NCBI GenBank assembly: GCA_028622995.1
Contig: JAJQJQ010000030.1
Coordinates: 806,001 to 870,000, forward strand
Direction: 5' to 3'
Source: Panagrolaimus kolymaensis
Lineage: Eukaryota > Nematoda > Chromadorea > Rhabditida > Panagrolaimidae
DNA length: 64,000 nucleotides
Shown: piece after piece, positions 15,001 through 27,200 of the stretch
Layout: every line of letters begins with the position of its first letter
How positions within the stretch are numbered: position 1 is the stretch's first letter
Made by a program: the position numbers and the translations under genes
Notes under the pieces: generated by a model
What the model saw: the letters and a program-made list of their open reading frames with translations, nothing else
What the model was told of the DNA's origin: nothing
Database searches by the model: none

Positions 15001-17337
15001 TGTACTATAAATTTTAAAATAACCATGGATGGTAAATTTACATAAAGGGAGGTTGTCGCTTTGAGTAAATTTTTTGATTTCCCGAATTATAAAGTTTTTT
15101 GTCTTCGATCGAAGAAGATATTATCTCAGAAATTGAGATAGTAATCAAAAATTACAAAATATTGTCAAATATTAGTTATTATCTCTCTCTTTTTTTTAGT
15201 ATTTCGCTCAAAAATAAAATTTTAAACTAACATATACTTACTCTCTGACACATTTTTTAAAACTATGCCTCGTTATTTTTTAAGCTTCCTAATTAACATA
15301 TTAATTTGAAAAAATGAAAAAAAAGTCTTACTTGTTATTATTCCATCCACTGCCAGATCCTCCTCCTGCTCCACCGCCACTGCCATGTCCGCCGCCAACC
15401 GAAGTTGTGGAAAGAGATGTGGTTGTATTAGTTTGGGTTGTAGTTGAAGTAGTTGGATCCCAATATGTTATTGTAAAATCTGATGATGATGATGATGGCA
15501 TATTTGATGATTCAACTTTATTTCGAGCTGTTCGAGCGTCTCGAAAGCTTACCACATATGATCCGGGAGAAGTTCGTTCAACTTTTAATACGCGACTAAA
15601 AAATAAAAAATTAATAAAATTGTTACAATTACAAAAAATTATTAAATAAAAAAAGCCTTTTGTTGGGAAAGTAAAAAGTAAATATGTAAATTTTAGAAAC
15701 CCAAAAAATGGATAAATATAGCTTGTCCCAAATTTTTTTTGGCGAAACTCTCTTTTCTTTCAGAATATATCATGCTAATTCTCTACCAAATAGCTAATAA
15801 AAATTAAGAGAATTTTATAAAAATTTATAATATTAACCATTGAATCCCGAGTTAAATTTCAAAAAAGGAATTAAAGAAAAAATTTAGTGGTCAATCAATC
15901 TATTTCCAAATAGGTAATTTTTGCTATTGAATAACTCAAAAATTAACTCGATAATTTGTATCTCAAAAAACAAAAACGTAAAAAATCCCTTTCTAAACTA
16001 ACATTAATTAAATCAAGGTTCAAAAGCATATTAAAAAAGACAAAAAAAAAGCCAAACTAAAGCGTATTATTTATTTATTTGAAAGTCGTCTTTCATCGAA
16101 AAAATCCTCATTTTTTAAGCTCTCATTTTTCATCTCTCATCCAAGGTAAATCCTGTAATAAAAAACTATGGATTTATACTTAAAAATAAATACTATTTTT
16201 ATTTTTCACCTAACAATCCTCAAATATAAAATTGATAAACAACAAAAACAACTAAAAATAAAATGTCTCCATTTATTCATATAAAGCGGTAAAATAATAA
16301 ATTTTTTTGCCAAGTTCAAAATTTTTCAAAACACCCTGTTTTTTTGTAAATTTTACAAAAAATGCACTGCTCTTTTTGTAAATGCCCCGCAAGTTTACAA
16401 AAAGAGCAGTGCATTTTTTGTAAAATTTACAAAAAAACAGGGTGTTTTGAAAAATTTTGAACTTGGCAAAAAAATTTATTATTTTACCGCTTTATATATC
16501 AATACTTTTTTACCTTGCAGCTTATTTTCTGCTAGACAGGATTATTAAATCAATGCAAAAATTATTGATATCATTTTTTTTTCTTTCTACTTTTCTAATT
16601 ATTTTTTTTATTGTTGCCAAATTTGTACCTTTTTAAAATGAATAAAAGAAATTATTTTTGGTTGTCTTTCTCGCTAAGTAAAAGTTAATAAGTATAAGTA
16701 TATTATTTTTTCTTTTTTAAAATGCACGTATGGCAAAAAAAAAGATCCATATTTTTTAATACGAAATAATACTTTAGTGATTTTTTCTTATTCTAGGATT
16801 CACAATTATTTAGTATCCATTAAAAAATTAAATTAAATTAAATTAAAAAAGCTTTCTCATTTTTTCATTTCATTTTTTGTCGCTTTCTCATAGCTATTGT
16901 TGTGTTTAAAAATGATATTATTAATAAAAAATTATGTGAAAGCTTTTAAAAAACTGAAGAAATGATACGTTGGCAAAAAAAGAAGCATGGGTCTTGAAAT
17001 GGGAAAAAAAATAGAAAATAGGCTAATGGAAAAAAATGAATTTAAGTGATTACATATTAGGAAAGTTTGCATTTTATAAAGAAATTCATTAATGGACTTT
17101 TTTGGTAACTTGGATCCTACTACTAAACACCTAAACCTAACTTTATTGACTTCCACGATTCTGAATTTACAAAAGTTTTTGCCTAATTTTTGAAATTTAA
17201 ACAAACAAAAAACTTTTTTAATAAAAAGACTAACTAACTAACCTTCCAAAATGATCCATAATTTCTCTTTCATTCCAATTTTCCGGAACACCCGTAACCA
17301 AAACATGACGGGATTCACGTGATGCATCTGACGACAT
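1..17337 (-). CDS. spen: Split-ends (SPEN/DIN-1-like) RNA-binding transcriptional co-regulator, N-terminal part, 3' end beyond window
   Basis: Ten in-phase exons read on the minus strand: 17337-17243, 15595-15332, 13661-13518, 10790-10578, 10452-9727, 4610-3340, 3270-1724, 1654-1472, 1406-540 and 410-1 (open at the edge), giving at least 1,906 residues. Start ATG is at 17337. RRM1 spans exons 1-2 (RHVLVTGVPENWNEREI, then SYVVSFRDARTARNKV). RRM2 lies in exons 4-5 (TFHTVRIDRLPS). RRM3 (SRTLYVRNLERKPIVETL) and RRM4 (NKLWIGEIPRIFTKEDF) are in exon 5. Exons 6-7 are Gln/Ser/Pro-rich with poly-Q, then Lys/Glu-rich; exon 8 carries GLSLYDRIKRRT, typical of Spen proteins. The RRM set followed by a long low-complexity middle is the SPEN layout; family members recruit co-repressors through a C-terminal SPOC domain, which would lie left of position 1. 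The 5' introns are very large (1.65, 1.67, 2.73 and 5.12 kb) while the 3' introns are 65-129 bp. Identification is firm; exact splice sites are inferred. Confidence 0.88.
4611..9726 (-). other. Large spen intron (5.1 kb) between RRM exon and poly-Q exon
   Basis: Non-coding between the RRM3/4 exon and the poly-Q exon, bounded by GTAAGT and TTTTTTAG on the minus strand. It is packed with A and T runs of 7-10 bases and short purine-rich stretches. All open frames are short and low-complexity (Phe/Ser/Leu or Lys-rich). No further exon, RNA gene or clear repeat family was recognised. Confidence 0.6.
10791..13517 (-). other. Spen intron (2.7 kb) with CTG/GCC-rich island
   Basis: Intron between spen exons 3 and 4. 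Mostly A/T-tract DNA, but about 11690-11810 is a markedly GC-richer patch of GCC/CTG/TTG triplets. It reads as poly-Ala in one plus frame and as Ser/Cys-rich on the other strand, so the frame is not informative. A long AT-rich tail follows. No gene is supported. Confidence 0.5.
13662..15331 (-). other. Spen intron (1.7 kb), low complexity
   Basis: Intron between spen exons 2 and 3. Contains short GTCGTC and GAC/CGA triplet runs near 14170-14220 and 14640-14660, plus poly-A/G-rich stretches. The open frames are Phe-rich translations of poly-A/T DNA. Nothing else is recognised. Confidence 0.5.
16279..16497. repeat. Perfect palindromic fold-back element in spen intron 1 (104-bp arms, 11-nt loop)
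   Basis: Left arm 16279-16382 and right arm 16394-16497 are exact reverse complements over 104 bp, separated by an 11-nt loop (TGCCCCGCAAG). Both arm ends read TATAAAGCGGTAAAAT from outside inwards. If the outer TA is a target duplication, this is a Tc1/mariner-type fold-back MITE; that assignment is inference, the palindrome is directly seen. It lies inside the 1.65-kb first intron of the spen gene, so the transcript would form a long hairpin. Confidence 0.9.
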
Positions 17338-19270
17338 AATTAATTATAAGAATATATAATAAGTATTTTTTTCTTTGCAGCTACTATAAAAAATAATACT
17401 AAGTAATTAATTAATAATGAAATAAATGAATCGTAGAAATTAAGTAATAAATGTTATTATTATTAACATTGAAATAATAATACCATAAACCGAATAAAAC
17501 AAAGATCCACGGCGGCACACAAAAAAATTTATTTTTTAAGTAATTTTAATTTAAAAAAATAAAATGAAGCAGCGGCTGGCAAGAATCTGGCCTCAGGGAA
17601 AATATCTTTGGTATTTTTCTTTCTTTTTTTAAATAGGAGCAAAAAAAGAAATATTTAAAGATGAGGTAAGTAATAAGTAATTAGAATAAAAGCACACGAC
17701 GTAGAAGAAAAAAAGGTAAAGAAATATTTGTACTTTTTTGCTTTTGCTTTTATTCTTGACTTTTCTTTTTGGAATGGAATTACTATACTTAATAAATATG
17801 TATCTTCTTCTTTGGTTGGGTTTGTAGCATAATATGGAGATAATAGAAGATCAAAAACAAAAATATAAAAATTTTTAAGGGCACTAATCTATCGGGTGTT
17901 GCTGCTGCTTCCCTGCTGCTGCTTGCCTGGAAAATAAAAAAAATGTACGAAGAATATTAGCAACGAAAACAACAAAAAAATGTAAATGTGAACGAAAAAC
18001 AAATCGATAAAAATATATAGGAAATGAATGAAATAAAAAAAGTAGATAGAAAACCGGAAAAATAAATATAAAAAGTCTTTTTTTTTTTGAATGTATTATA
18101 TATAAAAATAATCGATCGATTTAACAACAACATACCCAACAAACGCAAAAAAGAAGAAAAGAGAAAGCGAAGGAGGAAGAAGGATGGAAGAGGAAAAAAA
18201 GCTGCTTGCTGTTGCTTATTTCGTTGTTGTTATTTTAATTCGAAGTGGAATGGAAAAAATAAAATGCAGGAAGAAAATGGAAAAAGAAACTGGAACATAC
18301 ATACATAAACGTAATCGGCGAAAGTGGGGGAGAGAAATAGAAAGAAATGGAGAGTTGCTAACCAACTGATCAATAATGGAAGTTAAAAGTTTGATGAAAA
18401 AAATCATCGAAAAAAGTTTTAAAAAAAATTCTTTATTTATTAATTCGCGCGCCAAAAAAAAATCACTGAACTGATATTTCAAAACAAAAATCTTCAAACC
18501 CCGCAATTATTATGATTTCTTAATCTTGATTAAATATCGCGCCAAGAAAATAAACTATTGTTTACATATTTTTTTTGTCCTTTTACCTCCATTTTTTATT
18601 TATCCTAGAAAAACAGAAAAAAAGAAAGAAGAAAAGGAATTTGAACCCATACAATACAAATAATAAAAAAATAAATACAAATAAAATAAAATAAACATTC
18701 CTTTTAATTATTTTTTGTAGTTTTATTACACGTAGTTTTTTTTATTTTTTGATTCTATTCTGTTCACACAAAGTGAAGTGAAAAAAAGAAAAAAATACAA
18801 AGAAAGGAAACGAAATGGAAAAAAAATATAACATCAATTGATGATGGCCACAAAAAAAAAATTCTATTTTCTTTCGGTCTGTCTTTTTTTTTGTTTTGTT
18901 TTGTTCTGCCTGTGTCTATGTGTGTAAGTCTCTCATAGCAGCAACCAAGCCAACAGCCAGCAAAAGAGATAGAGAAAGAGAGCAGCTTGTTTTTTTTTTC
19001 TGGAGCCTAAAACTAAGAAAAAAAAGGCGAAGAAACCAGGGTGTGATAGATAGATACATACACAAACATATACATACATGTATGTGTCTTTTTTTTTTGT
19101 TGTCATATGTGCGTATATACATCTGCTTGCTTTTTTCTGTGGTATAAACACCAACCATTTTTATTTGCTGCTGCTGCTTGCTTACAAGGGAAGAAGGATG
19201 CTGCAGCTGCCTGCCTAAATTCTATTCTCATTTTTTTTTCGTTGTTGGGGCAATGATGGCGCTAGAAAGG

Positions 19271-19292
19271 GGTGATGGTGATGATGATGATG
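19271..19292. repeat. GAT/GGT trinucleotide microsatellite
   Basis: Short run of TGATGG/TGATGA units in the intergenic DNA upstream of spen. Simple repeat only. Confidence 0.6.
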
Positions 19293-22200
19293 CTAGTCTC
19301 TGTGTTGTGTTGTAGCAACAAAAGAAGAAGAAAAAAAAAGTAAGGAAAGGAACAACAAGCAAGCAAGCCAATGGCGCGTAATTTTTTTTCTTTTCCTATT
19401 TTTTTGCTCCATCTTCTGCATCATTTTTTGGGTTTTTAAACTGTCTTTTTTTTCTTATAGAAAAGGAAAAGAAAAAAATGATGGAAAAGGAAAAAACCAG
19501 AAACAATAACAACTAAAAATAATAAAAAAAACGCGCATAAAAACAAAAATGAGTTTCACTTTTTTCTGTTATAAAAACAATATTATTCATTCATTCATTA
19601 AAAGGCAGGCAAAAGTACAAACTCAATGGGTCCAAAATAAATCATAACAAAGAAGTTTTTAAAAATAAATGTATTTGGAAAAAACAAAAAAAAGAAAGAC
19701 TCTCATTATTTTACGGGAATTTTCTCATAAACTCAAATAATGGCAAAAATAATTAAATAAATGCCAGAGAATAACTTTCCATTATTATTGCTTTGACCTC
19801 CTTTTTTTGAAGAAAAAAAAAATATTCCCTCCAGTAATTATTTTTCTCACACTTGGCCTCATCACTCCTCTTTTTTTTATGGATAAAAAAAAGTATTCCT
19901 TCCAGATATTTTTGTTTAATCCATCGCTATTCCTTTCAAAACAAAAAAATTGTAACATTTAAATTATTTGATGAATGTCGGTAAGGTTTCTCTTTTTTTC
20001 CATAACTGAAAAAAAAAGTTTTACCTCCTCTTTGTTCATCATCTTTCTGCCTAATACATATTTTTTCAATTATAGCTTAAAAGGGAAAAAAGAGAATAGA
20101 TGGATGCTTTTAACTTTTTTTTTGACACTCCTTTTTTCGCTTTTTTTTGTTGCTCTAACAACTTTTAATTGCTGTTGTTATATATTATTGCTGCTTGCTG
20201 CCATTATGATGGAGAAAAATGAAAAAAAAAGTTTTCGATGCAGCTGAAAAAAAAAAGAAAAAGAAAATTGCTTTTTTTGTTATTATTAAAAAAATATTAG
20301 GCTTTTTAGTTAGTTTTTGCTTTTAGTTTTAATTTTTTGATTTCGTTGTCGTTTATTTTATTTTATAACCAAAGAAAAAAAAACGCATTTTAAAATAATA
20401 AAACTAATTTTTATATGTATTTTATTTTATTTTTTTCAAGAAAGAAAAGCGCGTAAGCAAATGGAAAAAAAAGTCAGCTGCTTTTCTTTCTTTTCCCTAA
20501 ACATTTAAACTTTTTAAAATAAAAATTATAATTAGTAGTGTTAAAAAATTAAAAAATAAAAGCTGCTTTTCAACCACCACCAACAATAAAACTCGTGATA
20601 ATTTAACTAATAAGTAGCTTATAAAAAATAATGAGAAAGTTAAAAGTGACGAAAAAAAACTAAAAAGTTTTTTGAAAAAAAGTTAAAGGCTGTTTTAAGA
20701 TTTAACATGTACCATATTTTTCTTTTTTTTTTTAATTTTTACATTAGTAAAATTAATATTGTGAAAGAAAAAGTTGGAGAGAATGTTTTTTTATTAAGCT
20801 AATGAGATTCTGAAAAGAAAAAATTTGCTTAAAATCCCAAAACATGGTTCCGTGAAAAAATATTAAAATAAAAAGTTTCATGAAATGAAATGAGCCTTTC
20901 AAGTTTCTTTCTCAAATTTTATTTTCAAGGCTAAAAAAAAGTTTGAAAAAATAATCTCTAAATTTTTGAGGCAACTAAAACTTTGACAACAAAAATATTG
21001 TTTGCTAATATTTATTTATGTTCGTGAAACTGATAACAAAATTAAACATTAACATATGACTCAAAAGAAGAGAGTAAAAATAAACTCGATCATATTTATC
21101 AAAATAAAAATAATACGCCATTTCCGGTTTTTGTGATACTCAAAATACCAAAAAAATTGAAATGAATAAACAAACTAAATTTCTGAAGAAGAAAAAAATG
21201 GTAGCAAAATTTCAAGTTCGCATTGATCACTAATTTCGTAGCTATCAAAAATTGAAATTCATTTTTAGAAAAAATAAATTTAGAAAACGAAATAAAATTT
21301 GTGCTTTTAGTCTTCAGCAAAAATTGTGAATCACATCCAGCAAGCTAGCAGTGTGATTGAAATTTAATCAATCACTCACATAGTCATAATCAAAAAATAA
21401 AACCAATGAAAACAAAAATTTCAGGGAAAAATTAACATTTATAAAAAATTTTGGAAAAATTCTTATTCCTTGAAAGAAAAGAAAAATTTTAGTTAAAAAA
21501 TATGTATATAACGGATTTTTACATACACATTTGAAGCCACAACAACGACAAGGCATTTCATTATTATGATTTATGGCATTTTTTTATTTTCAGATTTTTC
21601 TTAAAAACCGCAATAAAAAAATTTTAAAATATGGAAATTAAAATGTGAAAAGCGCGTCCCACATCGTCGTCGTCGTCGTAAAATTTAATGGTCTCTTTTG
21701 CTTTAAATCCTATATAACTTTTCTAATATGCATTTATTACATAAAGAAAGCTTTCATTGGTGGTAAAAAATAAGAAACTAAGACAGCTGAAAAAAAAAAT
21801 CAAAAGAGACACAAAATTAATATATTTTAAAAAAATTTGTGATTACATATGTATGTAAAATATAGTATGATTTTTTTGTTGGTGATGACGTGATTAAAAA
21901 AATTGAGAAGAAAAAACCGTAGACATATGCATTTTTAAACCAGCAATGTGTTATTAAAAAAATTAGAACTCAGAGGTTTTCAAATACTTTCATCAAAGTA
22001 AAAAAAATTACTTTTAATTCTCTTTCTTTATTTATTTTAAATAAACAAAAAAATAAAGCAAAGAATTAATTTTACTTCTATGCCTTCAGGGATTTCAATT
22101 TAAAAAATGAATTAACTATCGTATTTTACACCTTTGAAAGCGCATGGTACTTACATGAATTGTTTATGGGATCCAAATTATTTAACTTTTTTGTTTAAGG

Positions 22201-22311
22201 CTAAAATGGCAGCAGATGACAATATAAAAGCCACGACGTTGTTGACGTGTAAAATTAAAAAATATATATAAAAAATGAGAGCATTTCAGTCTTTTTACCA
22301 TATTTTCCAAA

Positions 22312-22602
22312 TGCACAGCGCAATCATTTTCAATCAAAGGCGGAGTACAAATGGCCAAACGCAACGTGCAATTTTTGGATTTTTTAATGATTTTTTAATA
22401 GTTAACGCCATATTTAAAAACTTGGAAGGGGTTTAAAAAAATTCTGTACCAGACGTTTTTTAAGTTAGATATTTATCTATCGTTTCGTACAAACAGATTT
22501 AAATTATATCTAAAAAACAAAAAAATCACGGTGTTCGACTTTTTGCGTCCATTTTTACTCCGCCATGATTACGCTGTGAATGATTGAAATTGTCCATGTT
22601 TT
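22312..22602. repeat. Degenerate inverted repeat, possible old transposon remnant
   Basis: The left side carries CACAGCGCAATCAT and then GGCGGAGTACAAATGG. The right side carries their reverse complements with changes: CCATTTTTACTCCGCC and then ATGATTACGCTGTG. The blocks have about one mismatch each but differ in spacing and order, so the structure is rearranged or decayed. There is no coding content between the arms. Confidence 0.4.
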
Positions 22603-23541
22603 TTCGTAAATCCAACTTCAGCATCACAAAAAAAAACATTCCTATTGCCATTCATTTTTTTCTATGGTATAAATGTTTCAAACTAATTTTTCTATCCCAG
22701 CTTCTTTCTTTCGTTAATAAAAGTTTTATAGTGGCCTAAAAAAATTTCTTTTTTAAAATTGCTTAAGGAAAAAAAATAATAAAAATTAATTATTCATTTA
22801 CATAATTTTTAAAAACTTTTACTGTATTTTTTTTTCACGGCCATTTATTTCTTTGCCTAAAATTTTCTCCATGCGTCTCTCGTCCAATAACTTTGTTTTG
22901 TTTTTTTCGTTTGTTATCCTTGCATCGTCGACAAGAAAAAGAAAGAACGAACAAACGCACGCACAACAAAAAAATGAGAGAGCCACAACCTTCAAATTTT
23001 TTTATTTCATTGTTGTTGTTCGTTCGTTCGTGCGTCTTCTTCCTTTGCTTGACATTTTTTTATTCCATTTTGGAGCAGAGAAAATGCTTGAGTTTAAATT
23101 TGCATATGGATTTTTTTTTTTATTGATTTACGAATTCGAAAGTTCGTGACTCTTTTTTTTCGTAAGATTTCATAAAAAACATGAAATTTGTTTGATACTT
23201 TTTTCGTTTATTCAATTTTTGTAGCAAAAAATAAATTTGTCCTTTTTTTATGTTCGTGAAAATAATGAAAAAATTTATTAAATTCATTTTTTCTTTATTA
23301 ATATATGCCTAAATTTTTAAAAAGCTTGTCTCCCTTAATTTATTTATAAGGAAACCCATAAATAAAATTTATTAAATCATTTTTTGACCGAACTTTTGGT
23401 AAACAAAGACTGTCCAATCAAAAGTTCAAAAAATTTAATATCCATATTTTATTTATTACGTTCGTTCAAAAAAGTTATTTAATCCAAAAAAATAATTTTT
23501 AAAAGTATTTACAGTTTCTCAAATTCCATTAAATCAACGAT

Positions 23542-23991
23542 ATGGCCCGACCACCAATAGACCGAACTCCATCTCAAGAAATTCTTCATCAAACAGAATT
23601 AAAAAGGCGTAAAGCTGAAAGGCAACGTTTAAAACGAATGAAAATGAACGAAGCTCAAAAAGAAGAAGAAAAAGAAAAATGTCGAATTCGAATGCAATCC
23701 CGCCGTTCACAGTTATCTGAAACTGAAAAGCATTTATTAAAGGAGCAAGCTAAAGCTCGAATGGCTGCAAGAAGAAGATATTTAACCCCAGAGGAAAAAG
23801 AATTTGAAAAAGAGCAAACTCGAATTCGAATGAAATTAAAACGTTCAAATTTTACTGATCATGAAAAATCTAATGAAAGAGAAGCAACAAAACAGCGAAT
23901 GAAATTTCTTCGATCAAATATGAGTGAAACGCAAAAAGCAGAAATAAATGAGCACGCAAAAATTCGAATGCGTGGAAAACGAAATTTTTAG
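23542..23991 (+). CDS. STPR-like repeat protein (five 23-residue repeats), 149 aa
   Basis: Single-exon frame from ATG 23542 to TAG 23991. From residue 27 the protein is an array of units exactly 23 residues long, starting at residues 27, 50, 73, 96 and 119, with a sixth begun at 142. Units 2-5 and the sixth begin with Arg-Met; most follow the pattern RM-xx-(K/R)R-x-x-(L/F/M)-(S/T)-x-x-E-K, then an acidic stretch ending in KA/RI/KQ. The 23-residue period and basic amphipathic helices match the score-and-three peptide repeat (STPR) DNA-binding domain known from silkworm FMBP-1; this is family knowledge plus inference, not a search result. The sequence ATTTACAG about 30 bases upstream could be a splice or trans-splice acceptor. 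The gene converges on the tetraspanin 238 bp away. DNA binding is likely; the target is unknown. Confidence 0.75.
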   Translation: MARPPIDRTPSQEILHQTELKRRKAERQRLKRMKMNEAQKEEEKEKCRIRMQSRRSQLSETEKHLLKEQAKARMAARRRYLTPEEKEFEKEQTRIRMKLKRSNFTDHEKSNEREATKQRMKFLRSNMSETQKAEINEHAKIRMRGKRNF

Positions 23992-24229
23992 GTAACGCAA
24001 AAGATAAATCTTTATCACCAATGTCCATAGCTTTGTCATTCACCAATTCCTTGAAAGATTTTGAAACTCAATCATAGAAGCAATTATTTCTTTAGCCGAT
24101 AACTTTTAATAGCTTTTTAAAAATCATTGATACTCATTATTACATTTATTAATAAACTTACTACATAATTACTGGAAATAAAATGCATATACATAACAAT
24201 CAAAAAAAACATATAAAAAATTATTATTC

Positions 24230-27200
24230 TTAATTTGTTACAACAATAGTTGGTGGAGGATTTTCATTATTCATTTGCGTTGTTAGTGGAGGTGGTGGCC
24301 ATGCTGATGGTGGTAAAGGGTTTTCAACTTTTGGTACTTCAATATTCTCTTCTTTGATATCATCAACAGTAGCAGCAGCAACACTTGGATCTTCATTTGT
24401 TTGTTGATGATTCTTTTTTAGTTTCCAAAGTGACCAACCACCCATTATTGTAACAAACAAACAAATCAAACCTAAAACACATTAATATAAGTTGTATATT
24501 GTTCAAAGAAAAAACTCACCAACGATCATGAATGAAATTGCAGATAAATAAAAAAGTTGCCATTGTATTGCTTTGAAAATTGCTTTTGGACATGGAAAGT
24601 CAATAATTAAAGAATCAATAATATTTTCACGTTTGATATCATTAGATGCTGGTGGAAAAGTGTCGAGAATGTTGCTCTCCTCAAAAACAGTTGAATTTAA
24701 CCCTTGATGAAAGCAAAATGGAGAAGATGGATTTTGATTGCAACATGAAAATGGTAGGTTTAGTTGCTTCCTAAAACAATGGTGAAAGTAACTCAAAAAA
24801 TAAAGTCGAACAACAACGTACACTGATGCTTGATTCATATAATCAGGAACATAATCGGTGAGAAACGGTTCAAGAGAGTAATACTTTTGATATTTTGATG
24901 GAATTAATGGTTTTGTTGGAATTGAACCACAGCATTGAAATCGAAGTTGGAGTATATTGAGTTCCTGAAAATATGAAAGTTTTAGGGAAGAAAGCTACAC
25001 ATAATACGATTATCTAAGTCAACTATGGCGATAGGCACAATGATCTCAACCACCTTTAGCTATAGACAGAACAATAAATCCGTTTTCAAACTTGACAAAC
25101 AAGGAATAGCGGAAAATCTTACTTTAGCAACATCGTCATCCATAGAAGCATTATTAAGAAGTATCATAAAATTCTTTTCTATTGATTCTTTACAATTTGA
25201 ACTTGTTGATAAAAGTGCGATGGAAGTTGAGATAAACATAAATGACAATAAGCAACCGATGAGTATAGCTGGCAAAAAACCATTCTTTGATAAATTCAAT
25301 GCAAGTGGAAATGATCTAAAACGTTAACATGTAATAATAGGGAGATAGATACAGATGCTAAAAAGAAAGAAAAAAGTGAATGGAAGCAAACATACCGAAA
25401 TGAAAGAATACTTGCAAATTGCCAAATTGAAGCTAGCATAGCAAATGCAAGCATAACAGCTATAAGTCCACAAGGCCATAATTCAATTGATAAACCATCA
25501 AAAATATATGTATAATTAGTGCACAGTATTACTATGTAAAAAAACACGAGGCTGTTCAGGAAAAAAAAACTTTTAGACGGTGGAAGAGATTAATTTAATT
25601 TTAATTGATTTTGCTTTTAGACGGCTAATGAGATTAATTTTTTTATTAGTTTAAATAAATTATTTTATATGTTACACTGAAACAAACAGCCGCGCACCGT
25701 CTTCGATTTTTACTACCCAACTTCTTTTTCAAAAATTATTATTAAAAAAAATTTGTTTAATAAAATAAAAAAGCCATTTCGTATATTCGGCAAGATTTTT
25801 AATGTAAAAATCTTCAGGTATAAAATGAAAAAAAATAATTATAAAGTAAGTAACAAAATTTTTAATTTTTTTTATTAAATTTTTCTATTCATTTCCGAAA
25901 CAAAACATGTTTAAAAACAGGTAATTTATGTTAAGCAAATAATTTAAATAAAATTAATTGTCCAACCAAAATTTTAAAAACTGTTAAAAATCGAAGACGG
26001 TGCGCGGCTGTTTGTTTCAGTGTAACATATAAAATAATTTATTTAAACTAATAAAAAAATTAATCTCATTAGCCGTCTAAAAGCAAAATCAATTAAAATT
26101 AAATTAATCTCTTCCACCGTCTAAAAGTTTTTTTTTCCTGAACAGCCTCGTGTTTTTTTACATAGTAATACTGTGCACTAATCTCTTGAGCCGTCTGCAA
26201 CAATAATTATAATACTAGAAGCTCCGCTGGCCTCCGGTCGGCAATCTTACTTGTTTTATTGAAAAATACAAAATTGACACTCGTATTAATGCCTATCTTT
26301 TAATAATAATTTTTCAAAAAAGTTTTTGTATTGACTTTTAAAAAATCAAAGCTTTTCCCCAACAATTTTATCACTTGTATCTATTTTTATCACTTTATTT
26401 TCAATAATGAAATCCTAAAAATTGAAACATAAGTAAACCTTTGAAACTCTTTTTGGCAAAAATCTAAAGAAAATAAGTTTTTCGGTCTAATTTTATTGGG
26501 TTATTGAATTGGTCAGAAGCTAATTAACTTTGTCGATGATTTTGCTTATTGAAATTTGACAAAAAAAAAAAATTAAAATGGTAACTTTTTTTTTTGCCAA
26601 AATCTAAATAAACAATGAACCATTAAAAATTTATACCAGCTTGTGGGCAATTCGGAAAAAGTTAAGGTTCCAGCCATTGAACAAGCTAGTTAATTCATGT
26701 AATTTGCGCAGCAAGCAAAACCAGGTTTTTGCTGTTTTTTTTATGTATATGAAAATTACACAAATCATTTCATAGCGTTTGGAAAAGAAAGTTTAACTTC
26801 ATTCACATCTATGCAATTTTTTTTTGAAAATTTTCCATTATACTATAAAAGATTTCAAGCTAAGATACAAAAAAAACTGATAGAAAAATAATAATATGTA
26901 TGCGAAATAGCGAAGTCCAGTTGCCCAGTAATTGCGGCTAAAAGCAATCGAAAACAAACGAACAATGAAAATTACTAGGAAGGAAATATTCAAGTTACTT
27001 TTCGATTAAAATCACCGAAATTAATAAAAAAGTTCACTTATGTTTTTATTTTTCACGAACTAAGCATGCAGCATACTTTTAATTATATTTTGCCTTTAGA
27101 ATACCTAAAAGTATTTAAGGCGAATCCAATCAATTAGTTTTAGAAAATTATTATATGAATGATTCAAGAGTTTAAGAAATTAAAAAATCATTTAAAACCG

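Larger units (their letters stand above)
17338..23541. other. Intergenic region upstream of spen and of the STPR-like gene
   Basis: About 6.2 kb without a supportable gene between two genes transcribed outwards. It is AT-rich with homopolymer runs, short GTAT/CATA and GAT repeats (for example a GATGATGAT run at 19271-19292), and a degenerate inverted repeat near 22.3-22.6 kb. The open frames here are short, Phe/Lys-rich and overlap one another on both strands. Promoter or enhancer sequence for both neighbours must lie here, but no specific site was identified. Confidence 0.5.

Noticed and set aside
18896..19158. Overlapping frames on both strands (83, 80 and 73 aa)
   Set aside because: They overlap each other on opposite strands, are rich in residues from CATA/GTAT repeats and lack protein-like patterns.
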